Source of the DNA: Sinobacterium caligoides
Lineage (GTDB): Bacteria > Pseudomonadota > Gammaproteobacteria > Pseudomonadales > Sinobacteriaceae
Reading direction: 5' to 3'
Length of the DNA stretch: 64,000 nucleotides
Assembly: GCF_003752585.1 (NCBI RefSeq)
Contig: NZ_RKHR01000005.1
Location: 158,947 to 222,946 of the forward strand
Shown here: positions 29,291 to 38,981 of the stretch, in pieces
Numbering within the stretch: the first letter of the stretch is position 1
Layout of the letters: each line of letters starts with the position of its first letter
Made by a program: the position numbers and the translations under genes
The notes under the pieces: model-generated
Database searches by the model: none
Told to the model about the DNA's origin: nothing
The model's input: only the letters and a program-made list of their open reading frames with translations

Positions 29291-29767
29291 ATGAATAATC
29301 ATAAAAAGTTAGTTAGCCCGATTCTCACGAGGCTTACCGCTGGTAGCGAAAACAAAAAGAACAGCCAGGTTGTCCTTCAAGAACTAAAAGAAGGTGTCCG
29401 GTTCGACCTCGAGTGTCTTTTCAATGCACGTTATCGCTGCTTTTCTGCAGACAGTAAATACCAGCATTTAGAGGATTCCCTACTTAACTACGGCCTTCCA
29501 GACCTCTCTACCATCAACTTGAGCACACAGGTTGCTCGTGTTAAATTTTGTCGCCAAATAGAAGAGACTATTACTAAATTTGACCCTAGGATTAAATCCG
29601 CCAGAGTAAGTGCTAGTGATAATATCGACCACGATGATCCTAGCATCCGTTTTCGTGTCGAAGCCCGTTTATTTACCAACCCAGCTCCAGAAACAGTCAT
29701 CTTCGACTCATCGTTAAACCCCGTCACCCAATTAATTGCCGTAAGCGAGGTTTATAATGACCGATAA
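29291..29767 (+). CDS. tssE: T6SS baseplate protein TssE (gp25-like)
   Basis: A 158-residue protein of the gp25/lysozyme-like baseplate family. The N-terminus (SPILTRLTAG) and the segment LECLFNARYRCFS...LLNYGLPDLS are typical TssE; the C-terminal gp25 fold includes FRVEARLF. It connects the sheath to the TssFG wedge. It begins 2 bp after the previous stop and its 3' end overlaps tssF by 11 bp. Confidence 0.93.
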   Translation: MNNHKKLVSPILTRLTAGSENKKNSQVVLQELKEGVRFDLECLFNARYRCFSADSKYQHLEDSLLNYGLPDLSTINLSTQVARVKFCRQIEETITKFDPRIKSARVSASDNIDHDDPSIRFRVEARLFTNPAPETVIFDSSLNPVTQLIAVSEVYNDR

Positions 29768-31577
29768 ATTGCTGCCCTATTATGAGCATGAACTAGCCTT
29801 TCTACAACAAACCGCAGGAGAGTTTGCCCAACGGCACCCGAGTGTAGCCTCAAGTTTATCACTCGACAGCAACACAGTTGACGATCCACTTGTGGCTAAA
29901 CTACTCTCAGGAGCTGCCTATCTTAATGCACGCATTCAGCAACGACTAGACGATGACTTTCCTCAGATAACCGACGCCTTAATGGGCTACCTCTACCCCC
30001 ATTATCAACGCCCTATCCCTTCGATGGGAATCGTTCAGTTCACCCCTCTTGACGATCTCCAGCAATCACACATTGTTAAGTCAGGTACAGTGCTCGAAAC
30101 AGAGGCTATAAAAGGCCATCACTGTCAATTCACTACAGGTTACGACGCCCACATCGAACCTTTTAAAGTGGTTGCAGCTAGCCTACAACCACGGCCATTT
30201 ATCGCACCTGGCAGCGATCAAGTCATAGGGGCTAATGCAGTATTACAGTTATCATTAAAAACCTTAAGTGATGAGTGTTTACTAAGTGACGAGATTACTC
30301 AGCGCCTAAGATTTCATTTAGCTGGCCAAGTGAATCATGTTGTCAGCATATACGACTTAATACTTACAAAAAGCGTGACAATTATTTTAGCTAGTAGCGA
30401 AAACGATCCAGACCCTATTTTTTTGGATCGCGAAAATATACAGCAAGTCGGTTTTGACAGTGATGATGGGCTACTGCCCTACCCTGACAACGTACTCAGT
30501 GGCTACAGGTTACTTACAGAATACTTCTGTTTTACAGAACGCTTTCTATTTTTTGATATCATCGGCATCAAAGAAAAAATTACTGAAAAGTATACTAATA
30601 ATCTAAATATTTATATTTACCTCGATGAGTCAATTCCTGAATTAGAGTCACAAGTTGACAGTAGTTTCTTTGCATTAAACTGTGCCCCGATCATCAACTT
30701 ATTCGAGCAAAGCGCAGATCCTATCAGCCTAAAACACGATCAATATTCTTACGAGTTAACCGCAGACGTTAGGCGTAAGGAAAGCCTCGAAATTTATAGC
30801 ATAAACGCAGTGTCAGCGAGTAACAATCAAGGTACAACAACAGAGTACTCACCATTTTATGGGATAACACACACACAAAGCTCTCAGCATACGTTTTGGC
30901 ACGCTGAAAGAAAAGAAGTCTACGAAGGCGATCATGGCAATGAGCTTGCCACTGATATGAATATCAACTTTGTTGACTTAGACTTTAATCCTCATCATAG
31001 CCATGACCAAGTTATAGCCACATCAATCACCTGTTTTAATAGAAACTTAGCAAAGAAACTACCTAACTCAGCAGGGCAACCTTACCTGAGTATTGTCGAC
31101 GATGATGCGCCAACACAATCGATTCACTGTGTTTCCTGCCTTACACCTACTATACGCCCATCCTCTGGTAAACGGAGCTTATGGCGTCTTTATTCTCACC
31201 TTAACTTAAACCACCTTTCCATTAGCGATAGTAGTGGCGAGTCTTTAAAAGAGATCCTAAGACTATATAATTTTAAGGATACGGCAAGTACTCGCAACCA
31301 AATTGAATCCATACAAAAAATACGGACACGAGCAATAACAGCCCCAATTACAACTCACAGCACGACTGCCATGTGCAGAGGCACAGAAGTCACTATTACA
31401 CTTAACAAACAAATGCTTGCAGGCACTAGCCCATTAATATTTGCGACAGTTATTGAACGATTTTTAGGGCTTTATTGCTCAATTAACTCGTTTATTCAAC
31501 TTAGCGTCAAATTTTCAGACAGTGATAAGGAGTTAAAGCGATGGCCACCACGCGCCGGCGACAAAGCTCTACTCTAA
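29757..31577 (+). CDS. tssF: T6SS baseplate wedge protein TssF (ImpG/VasA)
   Basis: A 606-residue wedge component. The N-terminus LLPYYEHELAFLQQTAGEFAQRHP and the DDPLVAKLLSGAAYLNARIQ segment are family signatures, followed by DDFPQITDALMGYLYPHYQRPIPSM at about residues 63-87. The C-terminal VIERFLGLYCSINSF is also conserved. The gene overlaps tssE by 11 bp and tssG by 37 bp, indicating tight co-translation of the TssEFG baseplate. Confidence 0.96.
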   Translation: MTDKLLPYYEHELAFLQQTAGEFAQRHPSVASSLSLDSNTVDDPLVAKLLSGAAYLNARIQQRLDDDFPQITDALMGYLYPHYQRPIPSMGIVQFTPLDDLQQSHIVKSGTVLETEAIKGHHCQFTTGYDAHIEPFKVVAASLQPRPFIAPGSDQVIGANAVLQLSLKTLSDECLLSDEITQRLRFHLAGQVNHVVSIYDLILTKSVTIILASSENDPDPIFLDRENIQQVGFDSDDGLLPYPDNVLSGYRLLTEYFCFTERFLFFDIIGIKEKITEKYTNNLNIYIYLDESIPELESQVDSSFFALNCAPIINLFEQSADPISLKHDQYSYELTADVRRKESLEIYSINAVSASNNQGTTTEYSPFYGITHTQSSQHTFWHAERKEVYEGDHGNELATDMNINFVDLDFNPHHSHDQVIATSITCFNRNLAKKLPNSAGQPYLSIVDDDAPTQSIHCVSCLTPTIRPSSGKRSLWRLYSHLNLNHLSISDSSGESLKEILRLYNFKDTASTRNQIESIQKIRTRAITAPITTHSTTAMCRGTEVTITLNKQMLAGTSPLIFATVIERFLGLYCSINSFIQLSVKFSDSDKELKRWPPRAGDKALL

Positions 31578-32632
31578 TACCACGACTCCAGGATTCACCC
31601 GGAGAGTTTGATTTTTTCCAAGCAGTAAGACTGTTAGAGCGAGCAGGCAAGCTACAATCTAAATCTGAGCTAAGAAACTCAGAAGCTATTGCTGATGGTG
31701 CCCCTGCAAGCAAGGAAGTTGTTCGCTTTCGTGCGCGACATCAACTTATTTTTCATGCCAGCGACATTCACAGTGTTGATGAAGAGGCAATCGATCTTTA
31801 TCAACAGAATATTGATAAACGCTGGTCGATGGAGGTTAACTTTCTCTCTTTTGCGGGTAGCCAAGGTATTCTTCCGCATCATATAAGTGAAATCATTCAA
31901 CAACGAATACGCCATAAAGATCATGCGCTAAAAGACTATCTAGACATATTCAACCATCGTACAGTATCTTTATTCTATAAAGCATGGCATAAGCATCAGA
32001 TGCCCATGACAGTTGAGCGTGCCTCGCTATATAATAATCAGCAGGAGGACATATTTACCGATATTCTTTGCTCAATGGCAGGGCTTACCCCTCGGCAAAT
32101 GCAGCTATCAGGTAATAACAATTTTTCAATAGCCGGAATCTCTGGCTTGTTATCTAGAAATGTCGCTTCTGCAGAGGCCTTAAAAAAAATAATTAAATTT
32201 CAGCTGGGCTTAGCAGTGTCCATTGAGGAGTTCATCGGACAATGGGTACCAATAGATCCACGAATACAAAGCCAGCTTCCATCGCAGATGCACCCAGAAG
32301 GCCTTAATGTCAAACTAGGCAGTAATGTCGTTATTGGCGAGAATAGCTGGCAACTACAAAATAAATTTAGAGTAAGGTTAGCCCCCCTTGATTACGAAGG
32401 TTACATGGCGCTTAAACCAGGCTCTTCTCGTTTAAAAAAATTACAATCTTTAATTAAGTTCAGCACGGGCATTGAGCAGGACTGTGACATTGTTGTATCA
32501 GTAAACAGTAAAATAATTCCAGCAGCTAAACTCGAAAATACCGATAATTATCAACCTGCACTTGGCTGGAACACCTATTTACTTGATGATAATAAACATG
32601 ATCAATCAATCGAAGTAATCATCTCTAGCTAG
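31541..32632 (+). CDS. tssG: T6SS baseplate wedge protein TssG (ImpH/VasB)
   Basis: A 363-residue protein. The N-terminal EFDFFQAVRLLERA and the segment VNFLSFAGSQGILPHH are TssG signatures; the C-terminal region contains LAPLDYEGYMALKPGS. The start lies 37 bp inside tssF and is well supported by AAGGAG 8 nt upstream. TssG forms a heterotrimer with two TssF copies in the baseplate wedge. Confidence 0.95.
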   Translation: MATTRRRQSSTLIPRLQDSPGEFDFFQAVRLLERAGKLQSKSELRNSEAIADGAPASKEVVRFRARHQLIFHASDIHSVDEEAIDLYQQNIDKRWSMEVNFLSFAGSQGILPHHISEIIQQRIRHKDHALKDYLDIFNHRTVSLFYKAWHKHQMPMTVERASLYNNQQEDIFTDILCSMAGLTPRQMQLSGNNNFSIAGISGLLSRNVASAEALKKIIKFQLGLAVSIEEFIGQWVPIDPRIQSQLPSQMHPEGLNVKLGSNVVIGENSWQLQNKFRVRLAPLDYEGYMALKPGSSRLKKLQSLIKFSTGIEQDCDIVVSVNSKIIPAAKLENTDNYQPALGWNTYLLDDNKHDQSIEVIISS

Positions 32633-32682
32633 CAACACTTGCAATAACACTCACTTTATTACTAGGCAAAAGGACTAACGCC

Positions 32683-35322
32683 ATGATAAGCATTAACTTA
32701 AAGTCACTCGTAGATCGTATGACACCAACACTAAGAGAGAGCTTAGAGGGCGCCGCTGGCCTCTGCCTCGCACACAGCCAATACAACGTTGAACTTGAAC
32801 ATTGGCTGCTTAAGCTCTTAGACAGTCAAGACAGTGATATTTATCAGTTACTTCTAAAACACGAAGTCGATGTAGGTCGCCTCAGCAAACAGCTTGTTAA
32901 TGTCATCGCTAAGTTTAAGAGTGGTAGCTCTAGGCCTGCAGCTCTTTCACCTACGATTGTAGACGTTGCCAAAAACGCTTGGATGCTTTCATCTGTCGAG
33001 TATCAACAGCCAAGCATCAGTAGTGGACATTTATTAGCTGCAGTATTACTTGATGAACAGCAACAACGACAGCTAGTAGAGGCATGCCCAGCATTACGCA
33101 GCATTGCTCCTGAATCAGTACGCGAAACAGCACGAGCATTTTTTGGTCAAACAGGCGAGTCTGCTGCTGCAGTATCTGAGATGACAGAGCAGCCTGGCAA
33201 CGATAAAAGCATCAAGGCTAGCAAATCACCTGCACTGGATAAGTACACAGTTAATTTAACAGAACGAGCTAAACAAGGAGAAATAGACCCTGTTCTTGGT
33301 CGAGATGAGGAAATACGTCAATGTATCGATATACTCACCCGAAGAAGACAGAACAACCCTATTATGACCGGCGAAGCTGGGGTTGGTAAAACCGCCGTTG
33401 TCGAAGGTTTCGCACTAAGAATTGCCTCTGGAGACGTACCAACGCCTTTGAAAGACGTTGCTCTAAGAACACTTGATCTCGGCCTACTACAGGCAGGTGC
33501 TTCTGTTAAAGGTGAGTTCGAAAACCGTCTAAAGTCAGTAATAGACGAGGTTAAATCATCAATAACACCCATCATCCTTTTTATTGATGAGGCGCATACT
33601 TTAATCGGAGCTGGCGGCAAAGAGGGTCAAGGTGACGCGGCCAACTTATTAAAGCCAGCCTTAGCACGCGGCGAACTAAGAACGATTGCGGCAACCACAT
33701 GGGCAGAATATAAGAAGTATTTCGAGCGCGACCCAGCTTTGACACGCCGATTCCAGGTTGTCAAAGTTGAGGAGCCCGATGAAACTAAAGCTATCAATAT
33801 GATGCGCGGTATTGCTGAATCCTTACAGAACCATCACCAAGTTAGAATTCTTGATGAGGCGATTATTGCTTCCGTTCAACTATCGCATCGCTACATCCCA
33901 GCCCGTCAACTACCCGACAAGTCAGTCAGTTTACTCGATACTGCTGCAGCACGAGTCGCATTGAGCCAAAGCTCAACTCCCGCGGCTATTGAGAACGCTC
34001 AGCGGAGAATTGAAACAGCGACAAGAACACAGGTGTTACTACAAAAGGAGCATGCCGCTACACAGCAGCACGGTGACAAACTCGAAGAGTTAAGCCATGA
34101 GATTGAAACAGCTCAAATTCTTTTAGCAGCATTGAACGAACAACTTGAAAAAGAACGCCAGTTAATTAGCGAAATACGTGAACTTCGTAACACAATCGAA
34201 AGCGAGTTCGAGACCGACCCAACTGAACAAAGCACGCAGCATACAGAACACCTACAAAGGTTACAGGGTCAACTAGCTGAAATTCAGCAGGATCAACCAC
34301 TGTGCCAAGCAAGTGTTGATGCTCAAGCTGTCGCTGCTGTCGTCGCTAATTGGACCGGCATTCCTGTAGGTAAGATGGTTGCCGATGAAATTACCGCCAT
34401 TAACCAGCTTAAGGCCAAGCTAGGCGAAAGAGTCATTGGCCAAGAGCATGCTCTTGACGCTATTAGCCAGGCTGTCCGTACGAGTCGTGCGGGATTAACT
34501 GATCCAAGAAAACCAGTGGGCGTCTTCCTATTTGCTGGAACAAGTGGTGTAGGAAAAACAGAAACAGCTCTAGCGTTAGCAGACACACTCTATGGTGGCG
34601 AACAAAATATTACGACAATCAACATGTCGGAATTTAAGGAGGAACATAAGATTTCAATGCTTCTTGGTTCGCCTCCAGGTTATGTTGGTTACGGCGAAGG
34701 GGGGGTACTGACTGAGGCGGCCAGACGTAAGCCTCACTCTGTTATTCTATTGGATGAGATGGAGAAAGCCCACTCTGGCGTTCAAGATATTTTCTACAAT
34801 CTATTCGACAAAGGTACGATAAAAGACGGTGAGGGCCGTGATATCGATTTTAAAAACACTTTGATCATAATGACCTCCAATGCAGGTGAGGACGCCATCC
34901 GAGCGATCTCTGAACAAGTTGAAGAGAAACTCGAACCAGAAGCCCTCGTTGACAACATCCGCCCTTATCTTTTAGATTCATTCAAACCAGCTTTCCTTGG
35001 CCGTACAAATGTAATCGCTTTTTATCCTCTCGAAGACGATGAGCTAATTAAGATTGCAGCGATTAATATGCGTAAGATTGAAAAGCGGGTTAAAGCACAC
35101 TACGGCGCCAGCTTTAGCTATGACGAAGAGGTTTTACTACATATCATTGCTCGTTGCCAAGAATCAGATACAGGGGCACGAAACATTGAAAACATCTTAA
35201 ACCGCAGCATATTGCCTGAACTCGCAGGCGAATGCTTACAGAAGATGGCTAATGACCTCCCTATTGACAGCATTCATATAGCTTGCGATGAAGAGGGTGT
35301 GTTTAGTTACCAGCTTCACTAG
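32683..35322 (+). CDS. clpV: T6SS sheath-recycling ATPase ClpV (TssH)
   Basis: A class I AAA+ unfoldase of 879 residues that disassembles contracted sheaths by threading the TssC N-terminus. The N-domain (about 1-160) is followed by the first AAA module (Walker A GEAGVGKT, Walker B ILFIDEAH), a ClpB-like coiled-coil middle domain, and the second AAA module (Walker A GTSGVGKT, Walker B VILLDEME, pore loop GSPPGYVGYGEGG). AAAGGA precedes the start. It is the last gene of the plus-strand operon; the PAAR gene converges 55 bp away. Confidence 0.96.
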   Translation: MISINLKSLVDRMTPTLRESLEGAAGLCLAHSQYNVELEHWLLKLLDSQDSDIYQLLLKHEVDVGRLSKQLVNVIAKFKSGSSRPAALSPTIVDVAKNAWMLSSVEYQQPSISSGHLLAAVLLDEQQQRQLVEACPALRSIAPESVRETARAFFGQTGESAAAVSEMTEQPGNDKSIKASKSPALDKYTVNLTERAKQGEIDPVLGRDEEIRQCIDILTRRRQNNPIMTGEAGVGKTAVVEGFALRIASGDVPTPLKDVALRTLDLGLLQAGASVKGEFENRLKSVIDEVKSSITPIILFIDEAHTLIGAGGKEGQGDAANLLKPALARGELRTIAATTWAEYKKYFERDPALTRRFQVVKVEEPDETKAINMMRGIAESLQNHHQVRILDEAIIASVQLSHRYIPARQLPDKSVSLLDTAAARVALSQSSTPAAIENAQRRIETATRTQVLLQKEHAATQQHGDKLEELSHEIETAQILLAALNEQLEKERQLISEIRELRNTIESEFETDPTEQSTQHTEHLQRLQGQLAEIQQDQPLCQASVDAQAVAAVVANWTGIPVGKMVADEITAINQLKAKLGERVIGQEHALDAISQAVRTSRAGLTDPRKPVGVFLFAGTSGVGKTETALALADTLYGGEQNITTINMSEFKEEHKISMLLGSPPGYVGYGEGGVLTEAARRKPHSVILLDEMEKAHSGVQDIFYNLFDKGTIKDGEGRDIDFKNTLIIMTSNAGEDAIRAISEQVEEKLEPEALVDNIRPYLLDSFKPAFLGRTNVIAFYPLEDDELIKIAAINMRKIEKRVKAHYGASFSYDEEVLLHIIARCQESDTGARNIENILNRSILPELAGECLQKMANDLPIDSIHIACDEEGVFSYQLH

Positions 35323-35338
35323 GTATTAACTGACCGAA

Positions 35339-35371
35339 CCTCGTGCGCCATTAAATGATGACTGCACGAGG
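35339..35371. terminator. Hairpin between the convergent clpV and PAAR genes
   Basis: A perfect 8-bp stem, CCTCGTGC (35339-35346) with GCACGAGG (35364-35371), encloses a 17-nt loop in the 55-bp gap between convergent genes. There is no T-tract on either side, so termination is plausible but not certain. Confidence 0.4.
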
Positions 35372-35377
35372 AAACTT

Positions 35378-35671
35378 CTAACCCCCAATTAACACTGTTG
35401 GCATACCAATGACAATAGTGCCTCCGTGGGCTGTTGAATCACCCATTCTCGCCGCAGGCCTTCCACCAACTAATACTGTCGCGCTACCCATGATAATTGA
35501 GTCAGGAGGGCCAACGCAGACACAAACACTTCCTAGGCCTGCAGCCGGTATACTGCCAATCAGTACAGTCGGGGTCGCAGGCGCAACAATAGGCCCACCC
35601 ACATGGGGAACTACACCCGTTACCATTGGGCAGACATGCATATCAGTTATCCTTGCAGCTGGCTTTCCCAT
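35378..35671 (-). CDS. PAAR-domain spike tip protein
   Basis: A 97-residue protein formed by a single PAAR domain, with two repeats of the fold: MGKPAARITDMHVCPM at the N-terminus and GRPAARMGDSTAHGG near the C-terminus, separated by Gly/Pro/Val-rich strands. PAAR proteins sharpen the VgrG spike and bind one metal ion through His and Cys residues. No effector domain is fused. The ATG at 35671 has AGGGAG upstream; the 20 codons further upstream overlap the preceding gene. It is the last gene of the hcp-vgrG unit. Confidence 0.94.
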   Translation of the reverse strand: MGKPAARITDMHVCPMVTGVVPHVGGPIVAPATPTVLIGSIPAAGLGSVCVCVGPPDSIIMGSATVLVGGRPAARMGDSTAHGGTIVIGMPTVLIGG

Positions 35672-35690
35672 AATATACTCCCTATTTTGT

Positions 35691-36260
35691 TTAAGATGAC
35701 AAGCGACCCTGCCCGCCATTTGCAAGGTCAATGCCCTGAGTAATCAAAGTGACATATCTTGACTTCAAACCTTCTTCATCGCCTTCTGCTGCTGCTAAAG
35801 CAACACTTCCTGCAACCGCATGCGCATAGAGGTGTTCTGGCGGTGGAACATCAGGCTCGCCAACAGGAGCGATACTACCCGCACTCCAGTAAGCTGCTGT
35901 TGCAGCCCAACTGGCAGCACTCTGGTATTTACTCTCAGCTGCTAACTTTGATGCTAACTTCCGGTTCTCTTCTGTCGGCTTTTGCACCCAGCGTTCTGCT
36001 GATAACAAAGCCTTAATATGAAGCGGAGGCGTTTCCTTTGTTTGACTCTGCCTTGTGGCGATACAGGCCCACCAAACAGCCTCTCGCTTAGGCAGACCAT
36101 GTGAAATTAGTTTAATAGCATCTAGATAGTGCTCACCCTCAAGCAGAGACATAATACTCTCATGAGGCGGCACCTCTGGCATAACGATTGTTTCGGCTTC
36201 ATCACTTAACTGAAAGTTCTCTATCAACTCAGCTGTCGTCTTCGCTTTAATTTTTATCAT
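35691..36260 (-). CDS. T6SS-associated protein of unknown function (DUF6931-like)
   Basis: A 189-residue soluble protein rich in Ala and Glu and predicted to be mostly helical, with features such as REAVWWACIATRQ at about 59-71 and ASWAATAAYWSAGS at about 137-150. It resembles the small helical proteins annotated as DUF6931 that accompany vgrG/PAAR genes; that family assignment is from memory and should be checked. It lies between vgrG (21 bp) and PAAR (19 bp). This is the position where adaptor or chaperone genes occur in other systems, but it shows none of the known adaptor domains (DUF1795, DUF2169, DUF4123). No signal peptide or toxin motif is visible. Confidence 0.6.
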   Translation of the reverse strand: MIKIKAKTTAELIENFQLSDEAETIVMPEVPPHESIMSLLEGEHYLDAIKLISHGLPKREAVWWACIATRQSQTKETPPLHIKALLSAERWVQKPTEENRKLASKLAAESKYQSAASWAATAAYWSAGSIAPVGEPDVPPPEHLYAHAVAGSVALAAAEGDEEGLKSRYVTLITQGIDLANGGQGRLSS

Positions 36261-36281
36261 ATCTAAAAGAATTAACCTATG

Positions 36282-38219
36282 TTAATTAATGAGCGTTACA
36301 CCACCTTTGAGCATCAACATTCCACCGCCCTTAACTTGCGTCATCGCATCACCCGCAACAGTTACCTTCAAGCCTTTAATATCAACACCTGCATTCGAAA
36401 TTTTAATACTACTTGGCCCTACTTTTAATTCAATGCTTGTTAATGCCTTTATGGAAATACCGCCCTTACTGTCATGACTAATACTGCCAGTAACAGCAAC
36501 ATTATGCTTGCCACTAACTTTTAACGAGTTATTGCCACCAATCTTTACAGAGTTATTACCGTCAACTTGATCGTCTCGCTTACCCTTAATGGTAGATTTA
36601 CTGTTGCCGTCGACTTGACGTGTGCTGTTTGCCTTGATATTTTTTTCACTGTCCTTCTCAACCGTTAGAGTTTCTTTACCCTTGATCTCACCCTTCTGAT
36701 CATTTTTAATCAAAAAGTTATGATCACGGCCGGCCTGAAAATAGACTTCCTCTTTACCTTTTTTATCATCAAAACGCAGCTCATTATACTCACCATCAAT
36801 CATACTCTTGATGCCACTTTGGGTCTCTGTATAACCGCTGAACTTGTTATCTGCATTATAAACAGCGCCCGTAACAACTGGTCGATTAATATCGCCCCCC
36901 ATATAGTTAACGATAACTTCTTGGCCTACCCGGGGCACAAATACGGCCCCCCAATCTTTTCCTGCATAAGGCTGAGCGACTCTCAACCATATACTCTCAG
37001 CATTCACATCCCATGCAAACACAACCTTAACTTGTTTATAAGGGTCCTTCGTGGCCTTCGAAGCAACCTCTTTTACTGTTGCAAGTTGTGGTGGAACTGG
37101 CGCTCTCGACATATTACGAGGGCTAGGCCTATATATTTTTGTTGCGGGCACACACTTAAATTGGTTGATATAGCTACTAGTAGAATTAACTACATCAACA
37201 ACACTGTGGCGCACAGATACAATTAAATACTCCTGTTCTTCACTCTTTACCGCATGTGTGAGCTTGAAAGTATGCCCTGGAGCCATAAAACCGCAACCAC
37301 TTTGGCCGTAACAGGTTTCAAATCGAGACTCTTCGCTCTCCAGCCAGTGGCGTAAATAGCTGTCTGCCATTTTACTTTCGATTTTTGAACTAAAGTCATC
37401 AACTGCAACATAATTCAATGAAGCATCATCCGTCGGCCCTAATGTCTTTTTCACAACTTGGCTGGAGGAAGCACCCTTCTTCTTACTTACTGTTTTTTTT
37501 GTATGACTGAAACTATTTGAATCAGTCACAGTATAATCACTAGGGTGGTAATTCTGCTCTCTATACCAGGTATTGATATAGGTCTCATCTGAGTTAAGGC
37601 CACTTGCTTTAAACTCTATAGCCTTTGGCGAGCAATCGATATAACTACTTTTTCCATCAAAGAAAACTATTTCTATTCCAGACTTATTCATCTTATAAAA
37701 GTAGCCAATACCATCTTCAGCCAAGATGCGCGTCAAGAACATCAAATCATGCTCATCATACTGAACACAGTATTCACGCGGAGATAAAACGTTATTAAGC
37801 TGAAATGATAGCGTTACATTAAGCCCATAGCCTTTTATAACTTGCTCAACAATATCTTTGGTCGTTTTCCCTTGAAAAATTCGATTATGCATCGCATATT
37901 GCGCAAACCATAGTGGTGACACTAATTTTAATCGATACTTACGCAAACCACTGGGATCCAGCTCGTCCATCGAGAACTGGCTAACATAGCCATTTAACGG
38001 GCGATCGTTCCCTTCCATAACACTAAGGTTAAGGGCAATAGCCCCCCCTACAATCTTTCCTTTACCGAGGTTTTTATCGTCAGACAAGAGCTCAACATCA
38101 TATTCATACTCTTCTGATATTCCCTCCTCACCCGATAATTGCGTAATAACCACATCGCTTGAAAAGCCAGACACTAGCTCAATCAATCTGTGTTTTTGTG
38201 ACAATTCAATATTCGACAT
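36282..38219 (-). CDS. vgrG: T6SS spike protein VgrG (TssI)
   Basis: A 645-residue spike protein. The N-terminal gp27-like part (about 1-370) includes YCVQYDEHDLMFLTRILAEDG; the gp5-like OB-fold at about 390-480 contains WLRVAQPYAGKDWGAVFVPR and GQEVIVNYMGGDINRPVVTG. The C-terminal beta-helix has repeats of the type VDGNNSVKIGGNNSLKVSG. It ends shortly after, with no effector extension. The ATG at 38219 has AAGGGAA upstream, whereas 18 codons further upstream overlap the terminator hairpin. It follows hcp after 92 bp. Confidence 0.95.
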   Translation of the reverse strand: MSNIELSQKHRLIELVSGFSSDVVITQLSGEEGISEEYEYDVELLSDDKNLGKGKIVGGAIALNLSVMEGNDRPLNGYVSQFSMDELDPSGLRKYRLKLVSPLWFAQYAMHNRIFQGKTTKDIVEQVIKGYGLNVTLSFQLNNVLSPREYCVQYDEHDLMFLTRILAEDGIGYFYKMNKSGIEIVFFDGKSSYIDCSPKAIEFKASGLNSDETYINTWYREQNYHPSDYTVTDSNSFSHTKKTVSKKKGASSSQVVKKTLGPTDDASLNYVAVDDFSSKIESKMADSYLRHWLESEESRFETCYGQSGCGFMAPGHTFKLTHAVKSEEQEYLIVSVRHSVVDVVNSTSSYINQFKCVPATKIYRPSPRNMSRAPVPPQLATVKEVASKATKDPYKQVKVVFAWDVNAESIWLRVAQPYAGKDWGAVFVPRVGQEVIVNYMGGDINRPVVTGAVYNADNKFSGYTETQSGIKSMIDGEYNELRFDDKKGKEEVYFQAGRDHNFLIKNDQKGEIKGKETLTVEKDSEKNIKANSTRQVDGNSKSTIKGKRDDQVDGNNSVKIGGNNSLKVSGKHNVAVTGSISHDSKGGISIKALTSIELKVGPSSIKISNAGVDIKGLKVTVAGDAMTQVKGGGMLMLKGGVTLIN

Positions 38220-38249
38220 AATTATTCCCTTAATCGATTTTACACAGCA

Positions 38250-38283
38250 AAAAAACCGGCTGCGAAAACGCAAGCCGGCTTTG
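38250..38283 (-). terminator. Terminator-like hairpin between hcp and vgrG
   Basis: The GC-rich stem AGCCGGCTTGCG / CGCAGCCGGT (one bulge) is followed on the minus strand by a run of seven T residues. It lies 30 bp past the hcp stop and before vgrG, so most transcripts would contain hcp alone and a minority would read into vgrG. This fits the far higher demand for Hcp. Confidence 0.75.
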
Positions 38284-38311
38284 TAAGATCACTATTTTCT
38301 TTTAGCCGGCT

Positions 38312-38800
38312 TTAAAGTGGCTTAGCAGTTGTCAAGTCGTAACCAACCAACTGATTCTTAGGGTTCTTATTCGTCTTATCGGCGTGCGAAAGGTTCGCCT
38401 CGATACGTGCATAGCTAATAGAGATGGTTTCCTGTGGCTTACCTGAACCACTTGCGCTAACACTATAGGAGCTAATCATACAGTCTTCAAGAGTTATCAC
38501 TGCATACTTCTCTAGCTTCTTGCCACCTGTTTTTACGACATGAAGCTCAACTTTCACACCTTCTGAGCCAGTTACTGACTGACTAAACAAGCCGCCTGAT
38601 GCTGCACACATTGGCTTTGATACTGTAATTTCACTGAGGCTTGGTCGAGTTGCTTCTCGATTAGATACGGCACCTGGCTCCATAGAAATTCCACGACCAA
38701 CACCAAAGTTCATGCCATGTATTTCAATCCAATCCTCATAACCTTCTGCAGTTACGTTACCTTTAGGTGTTTTGGCATTGTAGTTTAAGTAGATAGCCAT
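38312..38800 (-). CDS. hcp: T6SS tube protein Hcp (TssD)
   Basis: A 162-residue tube subunit with the Hcp1-type fold. The N-terminal AIYLNYNAKTPKGNVTAEGYEDWIEI pattern, the SKPMCAASGGLFSQ segment and the C-terminal ISISYARIE strand are family features. The ATG at 38800 is supported by GGAAAGGA upstream. It is the first gene of the minus-strand hcp-vgrG-unknown-PAAR unit and is followed by a terminator-like hairpin. I see no convincing sigma70 or sigma54 promoter in the AT-rich 181 bp upstream. Confidence 0.95.
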   Translation of the reverse strand: MAIYLNYNAKTPKGNVTAEGYEDWIEIHGMNFGVGRGISMEPGAVSNREATRPSLSEITVSKPMCAASGGLFSQSVTGSEGVKVELHVVKTGGKKLEKYAVITLEDCMISSYSVSASGSGKPQETISISYARIEANLSHADKTNKNPKNQLVGYDLTTAKPL

Positions 38801-38981
38801 AATAAAAATCCTTTCCTTCTGATTTATAAACAAAGATTAAAGAACTAATGATTAAACAACGTTGTAGCTATGCCGCTGTAATCTGACACTGATTAAATCA
38901 CAGCATTACGACAAACAAAACCATTATAAAACCCACTCTGACACCATTAAATTGCACCCTTATTAACAAAATAATAATGTT

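Noticed and set aside
38801-38981. Sigma54-type promoter upstream of hcp
   Set aside because: No TGGCAC-N5-TTGC-like element is present on the minus strand, and sigma70 candidates are weak, so I do not call a promoter here.
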